Below are positions 1 to 8,834 of a DNA stretch of 64,000 bases, piece by piece (positions within the stretch are counted from its first letter, which is position 1; every line of letters begins with the position of its first letter). The notes under the pieces were generated by a model that worked only from the letters and a program-made list of their open reading frames with translations, was not told the origin of the DNA and did no database searches. The DNA is taken from NCBI RefSeq assembly GCF_007829885.1, contig NZ_VIWW01000001.1, positions 1 to 64,000 on the forward strand, given 5' to 3'. This DNA comes from Streptomyces brevispora (GTDB lineage: Bacteria; Actinomycetota; Actinomycetes; Streptomycetales; Streptomycetaceae). The position numbers were made by a program, and so were the translations under genes.

Positions 1-47
1 CTCGGCCCCGACCCGGACCCGGGCGGGGCCCGACCCCGGGCGGGCCC

Positions 48-97
48 CGGGGCCGCCCGCCCCTGCCCGGCCGTCCGGAAGGGGGCGGGCGGCCCCG
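48..97. terminator. Strong GC-rich hairpin just upstream of the SGNH gene
   Basis: Bases 48-63 and 82-97 are a perfect 16-bp inverted repeat with an 18-base loop. There is no T-run, as is usual for Streptomyces terminators. It probably ends a transcript entering from the left, and it also insulates the gene that starts at 116. Confidence 0.6.
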
Positions 98-100
98 CGA

Positions 101-106
101 TACGAT
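101..106 (+). promoter_or_regulatory. Putative -10 box (TACGAT) of a leaderless promoter
   Basis: TACGAT lies nine bases before the ATG at 116, and no Shine-Dalgarno sequence separates them. A transcript would start at or next to the ATG, giving a leaderless mRNA. No convincing -35 hexamer is seen because the terminator-like hairpin occupies that space. Confidence 0.4.
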
Positions 107-115
107 CGCTTCGCC

Positions 116-958
116 ATGGAAATGAATGCCACCTACACCAGTCTCGTCGCGATCGGCGACTCGTTCACCGAGGGCATGTCGGACCGGCTGCCCGACGGCT
201 CGTACCGGGGCTGGGCCGACGTCCTCGCCACGCGGCTCGCAGCCCGGACCCCAGGATTCCGTTACGCCAACCTCGCCGTGCGCGGGAAGCTCATCGGCCA
301 GATAGTCGACGAGCAGGTGGACGTCGCCGCGGGCATGCGGGCGGATGTCGTGACGCTGGTCGGCGGTCTCAATGACACCCTGCGGCCCAAGTGCGACATG
401 GGCATGGTCCGCGGGCGGCTCGAGGAAGCCGTGGAGCGCCTCGCGCCGTCATGCGGAAAACTGGTACTGATGCGCAGCCCCGGGCGCAACGGACCCGTGA
501 TGGAACGGTTCCGGCCGCGGATGGAGGAGTTGTTCTCCCTCGTCGACGACCTGGCCGCCCGGCATGGCGCGGAGGTCGTCAACCTGTACGGGGCGCAGGT
601 GCTGGAAGACCCCCGGATGTGGGACGTCGACAGGTTGCATCTGACCGCCGAGGGACATCGCAGGGTGGCCGAGGCGGTGTGGCAGACGCTGGGCCTTCCG
701 CCGGAGAACGACTGGCAGTCGCTGCTGCCCGCCGCCGTCCCGCCGCGCTGGGCCACCCGGCGCGGCGACGATCTGCGCTTCGCCCGCGAGCACCTGTTCC
801 CCTGGATAGGACGACGCCTGACCGGCCGCTCGTCGGGGGACGGACGTACGGGAGCGCAGTTCGACGCCGAGCTGGGCCGGGCCTTCTGGATCACCCCCGA
901 CGAAGCCGGCGCTCTGGGGCCGGTTGCCGCGTGGCGCCGGGTGAACGCGGGCGAGTAG
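116..958 (+). CDS. SGNH/GDSL-family hydrolase
   Basis: This is a 280-residue SGNH hydrolase, the esterase or lipase-like fold that uses a Ser-His-Asp triad. The nucleophile block AIGDSFTEG lies near residues 12-20. The later blocks GGLNDT (about 84-89) and DRLHLTAEGH (about 173-182) carry the conserved Asn and the DxxH pair. There is no signal peptide or transmembrane segment, so the enzyme should be cytoplasmic, and its substrate cannot be read from sequence. The last 80 residues extend beyond the minimal fold, as in other actinobacterial members. The ATG at 116 sits nine bases after a -10-like hexamer; a second ATG at 122 is the alternative start. The gene stands alone downstream of a hairpin. 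Confidence 0.85.
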   Translation: MEMNATYTSLVAIGDSFTEGMSDRLPDGSYRGWADVLATRLAARTPGFRYANLAVRGKLIGQIVDEQVDVAAGMRADVVTLVGGLNDTLRPKCDMGMVRGRLEEAVERLAPSCGKLVLMRSPGRNGPVMERFRPRMEELFSLVDDLAARHGAEVVNLYGAQVLEDPRMWDVDRLHLTAEGHRRVAEAVWQTLGLPPENDWQSLLPAAVPPRWATRRGDDLRFAREHLFPWIGRRLTGRSSGDGRTGAQFDAELGRAFWITPDEAGALGPVAAWRRVNAGE

Positions 959-1145
959 CCGTCCGTTCCCTTCCGAGCCACTGCACCCACCTCCGCTCCT
1001 GGCCGCTGCGCCAGGCTCTGCCACCTTGCCCCGTAAGGGAGTTGGCGCCCGGCCGTGCTGGTGTGGACGAAGCGGTTCGGGGAAGCATGGCCGTACGTGG
1101 AACGGAAATCGTCCGTGCACAGGCTGAGCAACGTGAAGAGGGGCG

Positions 1146-1946
1146 ATGGCTGACGAGCAGGACATCCGGACGCCGGTGGACGGGATCGACACAGGCACGC
1201 CGCATTCGGCTCGGGTGTGGAACTACTGGCTGGGCGGCAAGGACAACTACGAGGCTGACCGCCGGCTCGGGGCAACGATGCGGGAGCTGTACCCGCAGAT
1301 CATCGAGATAGCACGCGCCTCTCGGGCCTTCCAGGCGCGAGCGGTGCGCTTTCTGGCCGACGAGGCGGGGGTGCGGCAGTTCCTGGACCTCGGTACCGGC
1401 CTGCCCACGGCGAACGCGACGCACGAGATCGCCCAGGGTGTCGACCCGACAGCGCGCATCGTGTACGTCGACAACGACCCGATCGTCCTCGCTCATGCCC
1501 GTGACCTGCTGTCCAGCCGACCCGAAGGAGCGACGGACTATGTGCACGCGGACCTGACGGACGCCAAGGCGGTGTTGCGTGAGGCCGCCCGGACGCTGGA
1601 CCTCGACCGTCCGGTGGCAGTGATGTTGCTGTCGACACTCGGGCACGTAGCAGACGCGGTCGAGGCTACGGCGCTGCTCCACAGCTACCTGGGCGCCCTG
1701 CCTTCGGGCAGCTATCTGATGCTGTGCGACACCATAGAAACGCCGGAGACCCAGGCCGCGTCCGACGAGTACGCCAGTGGGGGTGCCAGGCCGTACATCT
1801 CGCGTCCCAAAGAGATCTTGGGGGCCTTCGCGGACGGACTCGACCTGGTGGAGCCGGGCTTCGGCTCGATCAGCCTCTGGCGCCCCGAAGGGCCTGTGGC
1901 CGGTGAACCCGTGGACCAGTGGGGATTCGTGGCCGCCAAACGGTAG
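1146..1946 (+). CDS. SAM-dependent methyltransferase, PF04672 (DUF574) family
   Basis: The 266-residue protein has the family hallmark near its N-terminus, ARVWNYWLGGKDNYEADR, followed by a class I SAM-binding motif, FLDLGTGLPT, and the acidic loop YVDNDP. These features place it in the PF04672 group that is heavily expanded in Streptomyces. Members are presumed methyltransferases, often near regulatory or secondary-metabolism genes, and the substrate is unknown. The ATG has an AGAGGGG Shine-Dalgarno element directly upstream. The gene is monocistronic, and a strong hairpin begins seven bases after the stop codon. Confidence 0.88.
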   Translation: MADEQDIRTPVDGIDTGTPHSARVWNYWLGGKDNYEADRRLGATMRELYPQIIEIARASRAFQARAVRFLADEAGVRQFLDLGTGLPTANATHEIAQGVDPTARIVYVDNDPIVLAHARDLLSSRPEGATDYVHADLTDAKAVLREAARTLDLDRPVAVMLLSTLGHVADAVEATALLHSYLGALPSGSYLMLCDTIETPETQAASDEYASGGARPYISRPKEILGAFADGLDLVEPGFGSISLWRPEGPVAGEPVDQWGFVAAKR

Positions 1947-1953
1947 CCCCGTC

Positions 1954-1984
1954 CGGCCGATCGGCGCTCCGGACCGATCGGCCG
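1954..1984 (+). terminator. Terminator of the methyltransferase gene
   Basis: CGGCCGATCGG (1954-1964) and CCGATCGGCCG (1974-1984) form a perfect 11-bp stem with a nine-base loop, immediately after the stop codon at 1946. Confidence 0.75.
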
Positions 1985-2224
1985 CACAGACCCCCAAGCC
2001 GCCCGGCGCTGCGGCCAGCCGTACTTGAACACTCGCCCCTGGGCACTCACCCGGAGCCGCGCGCCACGGGCACTCGACCCTCACCACTCGGCCAGGAGCG
2101 GGTGATCGTGCCCGGCAGAGGCAGCCGACACTCGCGTCCCGGCACCCACGCCCCTGCACGTGCGGCCCGGCACTCGTAGCAAGCCACAAACCGGGCCGCG
2201 GCGCCGACCTGCACAAACCGCCAG

Positions 2225-2230
2225 TAGAAT
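2225..2230 (+). promoter_or_regulatory. Consensus -10 box (TAGAAT) of purB, leaderless
   Basis: TAGAAT matches the Streptomyces vegetative -10 consensus and ends eight bases before the GTG at 2239. There is no Shine-Dalgarno sequence between them. The spacing predicts that transcription starts on or beside the start codon. Confidence 0.55.
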
Positions 2231-2238
2231 CCGTACAC

Positions 2239-3681
2239 GTGACTGCTGTGTCTGCGAAGCCTCGCATCCCCAATGTCCTGGCCGGCCGCTATGCCTCTAC
2301 GGAGCTGGCTGTCCTCTGGTCCCCCGAGCAGAAGGTAAAGCTGGAACGTCAGCTGTGGCTGGCGGTGCTGCGCGCCCAGAAGGATCTCGGGATCGAGGTG
2401 CCCGACGCCGCTCTCGCCGATTACGAGCGCGTCCTCGACCAGGTCGATCTGGCCTCGATCGCCGAGCGCGAGAAGGTCACCCGGCATGACGTCAAGGCCC
2501 GCATCGAGGAGTTCAACGCCCTCGCCGGCCATGAGCAGGTCCACAAGGGCATGACGTCCCGGGACCTCACCGAGAACGTCGAACAGCTCCAGATCCGGCT
2601 CTCCCTGGAACTGATGCGTGACCGCACCGTGGCCGTGCTGGCCCGGCTCGGCAGGCTCGCGGGAGAGTACCGCGAGCTGGTCATCGCCGGCCGCTCCCAC
2701 AATGTCGCCGCACAGGCCACCACGCTCGGCAAGCGCTTCGCGACAGCGGCGGACGAACTGCTGGTGGCCTACAGCCGCCTTGAGGACCTGCTGAGCCGCT
2801 ATCCGCTTCGCGGTATCAAGGGGCCCGTCGGCACGGCCCAGGACATGCTCGACCTGCTGGGCGGTGACGCCGGGAAGCTGGCCGATCTGGAGCAGCGCAT
2901 CGCCGGTCACCTCGGCTTCGCACAGGCCTTCACCTCGGTCGGCCAGGTCTACCCGCGCTCGCTCGACTACGACGTGGTGACCGCACTGGTGCAACTGGCC
3001 GCTGCGCCCTCCTCGGTCGCGAAGACCATCCGACTGATGGCCGGCCACGAACTGGTGACCGAGGGCTTCAAGCCCGGCCAGGTCGGCTCGTCCGCGATGC
3101 CGCACAAGATGAACACCCGCTCCTGCGAGCGTGTCAACGGCCTGATGGTGATCCTGCGCGGTTACGCGTCGATGACCGGCGAGCTGGCGGGCGACCAGTG
3201 GAACGAGGGCGATGTGTCCTGCTCCGTGGTCCGCCGGGTGGCGCTGCCGGACGCGTTCTTCGCATTCGACGGTCTGGTGGAGACCTTCCTGACGGTGCTC
3301 GACGAATTCGGCGCCTTCCCTGCCGTCGTCGCCCGTGAGCTGGACCGCTACCTGCCGTTCCTCGCCACGACCAAGGTGCTGATGGGTGCGGTGCGCGCGG
3401 GTGTCGGGCGTGAGGTCGCCCACGAGGCCATCAAGGAGAACGCCGTCGCTTCCGCCCTGGCCATGCGTGAGCAGGGCACGGAACGCAACGAGCTGCTGGA
3501 CAAGCTGGCCGCCGACGAGCGCATCCCGCTTGACCGTGCCCAGCTGGACGACCTGATGGCCGACAAGCTCTCGTTCACGGGTGCGGCGGGCGACCAGGTC
3601 ACGGCGCTCGTCTCCCGCATCGAGGAGATCACCAAGCAGCACCCGGAGGCCGCTGGGTACGCGCCGGGCTCCATCCTCTGA
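2239..3681 (+). CDS. purB: Adenylosuccinate lyase
   Basis: Adenylosuccinate lyase acts twice in purine synthesis: it splits SAICAR to AICAR and adenylosuccinate to AMP, releasing fumarate each time. The 480-residue length is normal for the fumarase/aspartase superfamily. The family signature SSAMPHKMN is present near residues 283-291, and the upstream blocks GMTSRDLTEN and AGRSHNVAAQATT supply the other active-site segments. The GTG start is preferred because a TAGAAT -10 box lies eight bases upstream and no internal start keeps the conserved N-terminus. The glycosylase gene mug begins 19 bases after the stop and may be co-transcribed. Confidence 0.96.
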   Translation: MTAVSAKPRIPNVLAGRYASTELAVLWSPEQKVKLERQLWLAVLRAQKDLGIEVPDAALADYERVLDQVDLASIAEREKVTRHDVKARIEEFNALAGHEQVHKGMTSRDLTENVEQLQIRLSLELMRDRTVAVLARLGRLAGEYRELVIAGRSHNVAAQATTLGKRFATAADELLVAYSRLEDLLSRYPLRGIKGPVGTAQDMLDLLGGDAGKLADLEQRIAGHLGFAQAFTSVGQVYPRSLDYDVVTALVQLAAAPSSVAKTIRLMAGHELVTEGFKPGQVGSSAMPHKMNTRSCERVNGLMVILRGYASMTGELAGDQWNEGDVSCSVVRRVALPDAFFAFDGLVETFLTVLDEFGAFPAVVARELDRYLPFLATTKVLMGAVRAGVGREVAHEAIKENAVASALAMREQGTERNELLDKLAADERIPLDRAQLDDLMADKLSFTGAAGDQVTALVSRIEEITKQHPEAAGYAPGSIL

Positions 3682-3700
3682 CGGCCCGCACCACCGGACG

Positions 3701-4264
3701 ATGACACCCGACGAGCTCCAGGCCGCCCGTGACCGCACTGTTCCCGACGTGGTCGCGGGCGGCCTGCGTGTGTTGTTCTGCGGGATCAATCCGAGCCTGA
3801 TGACTGCTGCCACGGGCCACCATTTCGCCTTCCCCGGCAATCGCTTCTGGCCGGTACTCCATCTGTCGGGTTTCACATCGCGGCAGTTGATGCCCTCCGA
3901 ACAGTCCGAGTTGCTCCGGTACGGACTGGGCATCACCAACGTGGTCGCCAGATCCACGGCCCGGGCCGACGAACTGTCAGCCGAGGAGTTCCGCGCGGGC
4001 GGAAAGATCCTCACCGCAAAAGTGGAACGGCTGCGGCCACAGTGGCTGGCGGTGGTCGGCATCACGGCCTACCGAACGGCATTCGGCCAACGGCGGGCCC
4101 AAATCGGACCGCAGGAACGGACCATCGCCGGAGCACACGTCTGGGTCCTGCCCAACCCCAGCGGCCTCAACGCCCATTGGACCGCTCAATCGATGGCCGA
4201 GGAGTACGGACGGCTCCGCATGGCCGTCTCTCCGGACCCCCTCACTGACACCGCCAGGGACTGA
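3701..4264 (+). CDS. mug: G/U mismatch-specific DNA glycosylase
   Basis: The 187-residue protein belongs to the Mug/TDG branch of the uracil-DNA glycosylase superfamily. These enzymes remove uracil or alkylated cytosine from G:U and related mispairs. The catalytic-site block FCGINPS lies near residues 23-29, with the conserved GNRFWPVLHLSG downstream. The second active-site motif LPNPSGLNAHW is near residues 149-159. The ATG at 3701 gives the usual family length; reading further upstream would enter purB. It lies 19 bases after purB on the same strand and may share its transcript. Confidence 0.92.
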   Translation: MTPDELQAARDRTVPDVVAGGLRVLFCGINPSLMTAATGHHFAFPGNRFWPVLHLSGFTSRQLMPSEQSELLRYGLGITNVVARSTARADELSAEEFRAGGKILTAKVERLRPQWLAVVGITAYRTAFGQRRAQIGPQERTIAGAHVWVLPNPSGLNAHWTAQSMAEEYGRLRMAVSPDPLTDTARD

Positions 4265-4286
4265 CTGTCGGGACCGGCTGCCGGCA

Positions 4287-4313
4287 CCGGACTGCCGGAG
4301 GCCGGACTGCCGG
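4287..4313. repeat. Direct repeat in a GC-rich convergent intergenic region
   Basis: CCGGACTGCCGG occurs at 4287-4298 and again at 4302-4313, within a CCGG-rich stretch after mug. The stretch can fold in several ways and probably serves as a terminator between mug and the convergent gene ending at 4453. Confidence 0.45.
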
Positions 4314-4452
4314 GGCCGGGGTCGCCTGCCAGGACCAGTGCCCGCCTTCCGGCCCGATCCGGCCCAGCCGCCGAAACAGTCATTGCAACGGGCCGCTGTC
4401 AGCGGGGGTGCCACGATCTGTCCCCACACTCACCTGAACCAATACACCCGGA

Positions 4453-4890
4453 TCACGGCGGGCCTATCTCCGTCACCACGACGGTCAGCTCGCACCCGGG
4501 CCCGTTCTCCTCCAGACAGAGCCCCAGGGCAATCCACCGTTCTTCGATGCGCCAGAGCCGGAAGTATTCGCAGCCCGCGACGGTCTCGGCCCAGGGGTCG
4601 GGTATCACTTCGCCTGACATCATGCGCTCCTGAGCGCTCCACAGGCTGATCATCTGCGGCTCCCCCCATCGCGCACCGAGCAATGTGATCAGCGCGTCAT
4701 GCTCCGCGAGACACTGCGCCCGGTGATCCAGCCGCGCCGCCTCGTCCTCGTCCCAGCCATCGTCGTCCGCGTGCAGGAAAACGGTGTGATAGCCGGGCCC
4801 GCTGACTCCCGTGCCCGTTCGGATGCGCTCCACGGGAAACTCTCGGGTGCGCATCCCGTCGATGAGGCGGAGGTGATGTGCGGTGCTCAT
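4453..4890 (-). CDS. Hypothetical protein
   Basis: This encodes a 145-residue acidic soluble protein without signal peptide, membrane segment or a family that I recognise. It has a Trp-rich second half (ISLWSAQERM, YFRLWRIEERWIALGL) and a DDDGWDEDEAARLDH acidic stretch. The ATG at 4890 was chosen because the extra sixteen codons upstream look like untranslated sequence. G/C in third positions and an unbroken frame support real coding. It converges on mug and has no obvious operon partner. Confidence 0.65.
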   Translation of the reverse strand: MSTAHHLRLIDGMRTREFPVERIRTGTGVSGPGYHTVFLHADDDGWDEDEAARLDHRAQCLAEHDALITLLGARWGEPQMISLWSAQERMMSGEVIPDPWAETVAGCEYFRLWRIEERWIALGLCLEENGPGCELTVVVTEIGPP

Positions 4891-5097
4891 ACCGTCAGTA
4901 AACCGCCCGGCACTGACAACTGAAGCCCCTGACTGCACTTTGAGGCGATTTCAGCCATCTCGTCCCGTCGTTCCACACCGCTCCAGCCCTCCATCCCTCC
5001 ACCCCTCCCAGGGGGACGGCGCCACTTCGCCGGCGTGCACGCACACCGGCCAGAGCGCGCTCCAAGTCAGGTGAATGCTCAGTCGCGCGGCGCCGCA

Positions 5098-5835
5098 CTA
5101 GGCATCGCGGCGGCGCAGCGCCCACCCTGCGGCCAACAGTGTCACCGCGGCCCAGGCCGCGGTGACGGCCAGTCCTGCCCAGGGCCCGAGGCTGCCTTCC
5201 GGGTTCTGGTGCAGCACCATCTGTCCGGCCCGGTCGGGCAGATAGTCGGCCGCGGTACCCGCAATGTCCCCGACTACGAACGAGACGATCAGGATGAACG
5301 GGATGAGCAGACTGAGAACGGCAACCGCGCTGCGCAGCAAGACCGTCAGCCCAGCCGCGAAGAGTGCCATCAGAGCCAGATATATCCCGCCCCCGAACGC
5401 CGCCCTCAGGGCGCCCGGTTCTCCCAGCCCGATGGCGTACTCCCCCATGAACAGCTGCCCCACCAGGAACGAGCTGAAGGCGGTGGTGAGGCCGACCGCC
5501 AGAGCCGCTCCCCCGACGAGTGACATCTTGACGGTGTAGAAGTGGGTGCGGCGCGGAACGGCCAAGAGCGACATGCGCAGCGCGCCATTGAGGTATTCGG
5601 ACGAAATCGCCGTCGCACCGAAGCTGATGGCCGCGATCTGACCGAAGTTCAGCGCGTAGAAGGCGCCGAAGACGAGTTCGGCGTCAGCGTTGTCCGCCTC
5701 GGCCTGACCGACGGTGGCGAAAGTGAGCACCGTGACGGCCATGGTGACGAGGTAGACGGCTATCAGGGATCCCGAGATGGCACGCACCGATCTGATCTTG
5801 ATCCACTCGGAGCGCAGGACTGCGGTCGTCGACAT
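5098..5835 (-). CDS. ABC transporter permease (ABC-2 type)
   Basis: The 245-residue integral membrane protein has about six hydrophobic helices (for example near residues 20-40, 60-80, 105-130, 145-195 and 215-240). The N-terminus, beginning around LRSEWIKIRSVRA, is typical of ABC-2 permeases. It follows the ATPase gene after two bases (stop 5838, start 5835), so the two are translationally linked and form one exporter. ABC-2 systems of this shape often export drugs, peptides or lipids, but the substrate cannot be inferred. The neighbouring divergent two-component pair may control it. Confidence 0.87.
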   Translation of the reverse strand: MSTTAVLRSEWIKIRSVRAISGSLIAVYLVTMAVTVLTFATVGQAEADNADAELVFGAFYALNFGQIAAISFGATAISSEYLNGALRMSLLAVPRRTHFYTVKMSLVGGAALAVGLTTAFSSFLVGQLFMGEYAIGLGEPGALRAAFGGGIYLALMALFAAGLTVLLRSAVAVLSLLIPFILIVSFVVGDIAGTAADYLPDRAGQMVLHQNPEGSLGPWAGLAVTAAWAAVTLLAAGWALRRRDA

Positions 5836-5837
5836 GG

Positions 5838-6776
5838 TCAGGCCTCCTGACGGATGGGGGGCAGGACAGCGGCGGAAGCGAATTCCGCTGCATCGGTGGT
5901 GAGTTCGAGGTAGGCCTGTTCCAACGTGGCCTGCTCGTCAATGAGCTCGAGGACCGCGATGCCCTCTCTGGCTGCCATCGCTCCGATTTCCTCCGCCTTC
6001 ACTCCCTCGACGGTCCAACGGCCGTCCTCGCCCTGCGCGGCCCGGTATCCCCTGCGTGTCAGGACCTCACCGAGCCGGGAGGATTCGTTCGTGCGCATCC
6101 GCACCCTGGGCCGGCTGCGGGAGTCGAGGAATTCCTGCATCGGTAGGTCGACGAGGAGTCGCCCCCGCCCGAGCACGATCAAATGGTCCGCGAACGACGA
6201 CGTCTCGTTCATGAGGTGGCTGGCGACGAGCACCGTGCGGCCCTCCCTGGCAAGCCGCTTCATCAGTTCCCGGATCCAGACGATGCCCTCCGGATCCAAC
6301 CCGTTCGACGGCTCGTCCAGCATGAGCACCTCCGGGTCACCGAGCAGCGCCGCCGCTATGCCGAGCCGCTGGCGCATGCCGAGAGAGAACGTCTTGATCC
6401 GGCGTCCGCCGACCTGGGCAAGACCTGCCTCCTCCAGTACCTCCTCAACCCGGTCACCGCCCATGCCGTTGCTCGTTGCGAGTGCCAGCAGGTGATTGCG
6501 GGCGGTACGCGAACCGTGAGCGGCCTGCGGATCGAGGAGCACTCCGACGCGGCGCAGTGGATCGTCGAGAGCTGCGTACGCCTGTCCGTCAATGGTGGCG
6601 GTGCCTCCGGTCGGCCGGTCCAGCCCGAGGACCAGACGCATGGTGGTGGACTTGCCTGCCCCGTTCGGTCCGAGAAATCCGGTGACCCGGCCGGGCCGTA
6701 CGCTGAAGGTGAGGCGGTCCACGGCGCGGGTCGCGCCGTAGTCCTTGGTGAGTTCGTGGACATCGATGCTGGTCAT
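5838..6776 (-). CDS. ABC transporter ATP-binding protein
   Basis: The 312-residue nucleotide-binding subunit has Walker A GPNGAGKST at residues 36-44, the signature FSLGMRQRLG, Walker B VLMLDEPSNGLDP and a switch His in the VASHLM segment. The C-terminal 80 residues match the accessory region of DrrA/CcmA-like ABC-2 ATPases. The start at 6776 gives the standard MTSIDVHELTKDYG opening; longer frames upstream are not family-like. It forms an operon with the permease gene and is divergent from the histidine kinase gene, with about 100 bases between them, the usual layout for a sensor-controlled exporter. Confidence 0.92.
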   Translation of the reverse strand: MTSIDVHELTKDYGATRAVDRLTFSVRPGRVTGFLGPNGAGKSTTMRLVLGLDRPTGGTATIDGQAYAALDDPLRRVGVLLDPQAAHGSRTARNHLLALATSNGMGGDRVEEVLEEAGLAQVGGRRIKTFSLGMRQRLGIAAALLGDPEVLMLDEPSNGLDPEGIVWIRELMKRLAREGRTVLVASHLMNETSSFADHLIVLGRGRLLVDLPMQEFLDSRSRPRVRMRTNESSRLGEVLTRRGYRAAQGEDGRWTVEGVKAEEIGAMAAREGIAVLELIDEQATLEQAYLELTTDAAEFASAAVLPPIRQEA

Positions 6777-6875
6777 GTCCTCAGCCTGGCGGCCTCGCCG
6801 GTGGCAGTCCTCCCCCGCCGGAGTGGAGCATCTCCCTCGCTCGGGGGAGTCGCCGCCCCCGGGCACGCTGGCACG

Positions 6876-8057
6876 ATGAGCGACATGCTCCGCTTCCTCC
6901 ACCCGTTGGCCGCGCCGGTCACCTACACCCGCTGGCTGCATCTGCTCATGCCGGTCGCCCCCGTGAGCGTGTGGCTGTTCATCTCGATGGATACGCCGTG
7001 GGTGCCCGTCGCCCTCGCGGCTCTGGTCGGCCTGATACCCGGCATGCGGCTCGCCGAGGGGACCCAGGGGCAGTTGCTGCTGACGCCCGCGGAGCGCGGC
7101 GACCCCGATGCGACGATCTCGGTGGCACCGTCAACCTCTTGGTCCGAGCGCTGGCGGACCGCGCTCTGGCTGGAGGTGCGGCTGCTGTGCGCGGGCCTGG
7201 CCGGCCTGGCCACGGTGTGGCTGCCGGCTACGACGGTCGACCTCGTCCGCTCGGCGTTCGGCAGGAATCCGAGCGACGAATGGCTTGCCGCCGGGCTGGG
7301 CGCGCACTGGTGGGCTGCGGTTCTCGCTCCTGTTCCGCTGCTGGTCATGCTCGCCGTGGTCGTCGGCTGTGGAGAGCTGATCACCGCGGCCGCCCGTTGG
7401 CTGCTGGGCCCGACGCCGGCCCAGCGGCTGACAATGCTGGAGGAACGCACCGAGCAACTCCTTGAACGCAACCGGATCGCGCGCGAGCTGCACGACTCGA
7501 TCGGGCACGCCCTGACGGTGGCGGTGGTGCAGGCGGGTGCCGCTCGGGCGGCGCACGACCCGGAGTTCACCGAACGGGCGCTGATGGCGATCGAGGAGAC
7601 CGGCCGTGACGCGCTGGAGGACCTGGAGCGGGTACTGAGGGTGCTGCGTGAGTCGGGCAAGCCTCCCGGGCAACGGCCTTCACTCAGTGAGGCGGACCGT
7701 TTGCTGGACTCCGCGCGGGGTGCCGGGGCCGAGGTCGATGCCGAGGTGTCCGGTCCGCTGACGCAAGTACCGGATTCGGTGTCCCGTGAGGGATACCGCA
7801 TCCTTCAGGAGTCCCTCACCAATGCCCTGCGACACTCGGGGGCCGTCCCCGTCCGGGTCCGTATCACCGTTGCGGAAGGACGGCTGGAGTTGGAGGTGAC
7901 CAACCCGTATATAGGTTCGACCGGTACGTCCGGGGGTGGAAGTGGGCTGCGGGGTATCCGGGAGAGAGCCGCCCTGTTGGGCGGAAATGCCAAGACCGGC
8001 CTGTACGGAGGGGAATGGATAGTGCACGCGAGCCTTCCGCTGGACCGCATACGCTGA
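6876..8057 (+). CDS. Two-component sensor histidine kinase (HisKA_3 class)
   Basis: This is a 393-residue membrane kinase with four predicted helices in the first 175 residues and almost no extracellular domain. The phosphoacceptor block IARELHDSIGHAL places the His at residue 206. The HATPase N box is ESLTNALRHSG and the glycine-rich end is GSGLRGIRERAALLGG. Short-loop NarL-type sensors usually read membrane stress. The start at 6876 avoids a long antisense-like extension. It is followed after four bases by its response regulator and lies opposite an ABC exporter, which suggests that exporter as a target. Confidence 0.9.
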   Translation: MSDMLRFLHPLAAPVTYTRWLHLLMPVAPVSVWLFISMDTPWVPVALAALVGLIPGMRLAEGTQGQLLLTPAERGDPDATISVAPSTSWSERWRTALWLEVRLLCAGLAGLATVWLPATTVDLVRSAFGRNPSDEWLAAGLGAHWWAAVLAPVPLLVMLAVVVGCGELITAAARWLLGPTPAQRLTMLEERTEQLLERNRIARELHDSIGHALTVAVVQAGAARAAHDPEFTERALMAIEETGRDALEDLERVLRVLRESGKPPGQRPSLSEADRLLDSARGAGAEVDAEVSGPLTQVPDSVSREGYRILQESLTNALRHSGAVPVRVRITVAEGRLELEVTNPYIGSTGTSGGGSGLRGIRERAALLGGNAKTGLYGGEWIVHASLPLDRIR

Positions 8058-8061
8058 CCGC

Positions 8062-8712
8062 ATGCCGGTTACCGTTCTTCTGGTCGACGACGAACCTCTG
8101 GTCCGCGCGGGTCTGCGTGCGGTCCTGGAGGCCCAGACCGATATCGAGGTCGTCGGTGAGGCGGGTGACGGTGCCGCGGTGATCCCGCTGGTGCGTCAGC
8201 TGCGACCCGACGTCGTGGCGATGGACGTCCGTATGCCGTTGATGGACGGCATCGAGGCAACCCGGGTGGTGCTGCGCACGGTGCCCGATCCGCCGAAGAT
8301 CCTTGTGGTGACGACGTTCGAGAACGACGAGTACGTCTACGAGGCGCTGCGCGCGGGGGCTGATGGATTCCTCCTCAAGCGGGCCCGGCCCGTCGAGATC
8401 GTGAACGCGGTGCGGCTGGTGGCGGAGGGTGAGTCCCTGTTGTTCCCGGCGGCGGTCCGACAGCTCGCCGCCGAATACGGTACGAGCAGGGCGCGGGAGG
8501 TTATGGACAGGGCTTCGCTCACCGAGCGCGAGGCCGCGGTGCTGCGGCTGATGGCCCGGGGCCTGTCCAACGCCGAGATCGCCGCCAAGCTCGTGGTGGG
8601 CGTCCAGACGGTGAAGACCCATGTCAGCGCCGTACTCGCGAAGTTGGGTGCCCGGGACCGCACCCAGGCGGTCATCGCTGCCTATGAGTCCGGATTCGTC
8701 GCGCCCAGCTGA
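8062..8712 (+). CDS. NarL/LuxR-family response regulator
   Basis: The 216-residue regulator has a receiver domain (about 1-125) with the acidic pair D9/D10, phospho-acceptor D55 in VVAMDVRMPLMDG and Lys near 106. A LuxR-type helix-turn-helix follows at about 150-212 (LTEREAAVLRLMARGLSNAEIA and VQTVKTHVSAVLAKL, read as separate helices). It starts four bases after the kinase stop, so the two are one operon. It is the partner of that kinase and a likely regulator of the divergent ABC exporter. Confidence 0.93.
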   Translation: MPVTVLLVDDEPLVRAGLRAVLEAQTDIEVVGEAGDGAAVIPLVRQLRPDVVAMDVRMPLMDGIEATRVVLRTVPDPPKILVVTTFENDEYVYEALRAGADGFLLKRARPVEIVNAVRLVAEGESLLFPAAVRQLAAEYGTSRAREVMDRASLTEREAAVLRLMARGLSNAEIAAKLVVGVQTVKTHVSAVLAKLGARDRTQAVIAAYESGFVAPS

Positions 8713-8834
8713 ACCCGAGCGGAACCCCAGCTGATCCCGGTCGTTCCCGCAGGGGCGTTGCGTCCCGCAGTCGCTCTGCCCCTGAGCAACGAGTACGATC
8801 CGCCTGACATGCGCACGAGCTGGGAGGACACACC

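Noticed and set aside
2047..4065. Long minus-strand open frame of 672 codons opposite purB and mug
   Set aside because: It is antisense to two well-conserved genes and its composition (His, Arg, Gln rich) is that of a shadow frame in high-GC DNA.
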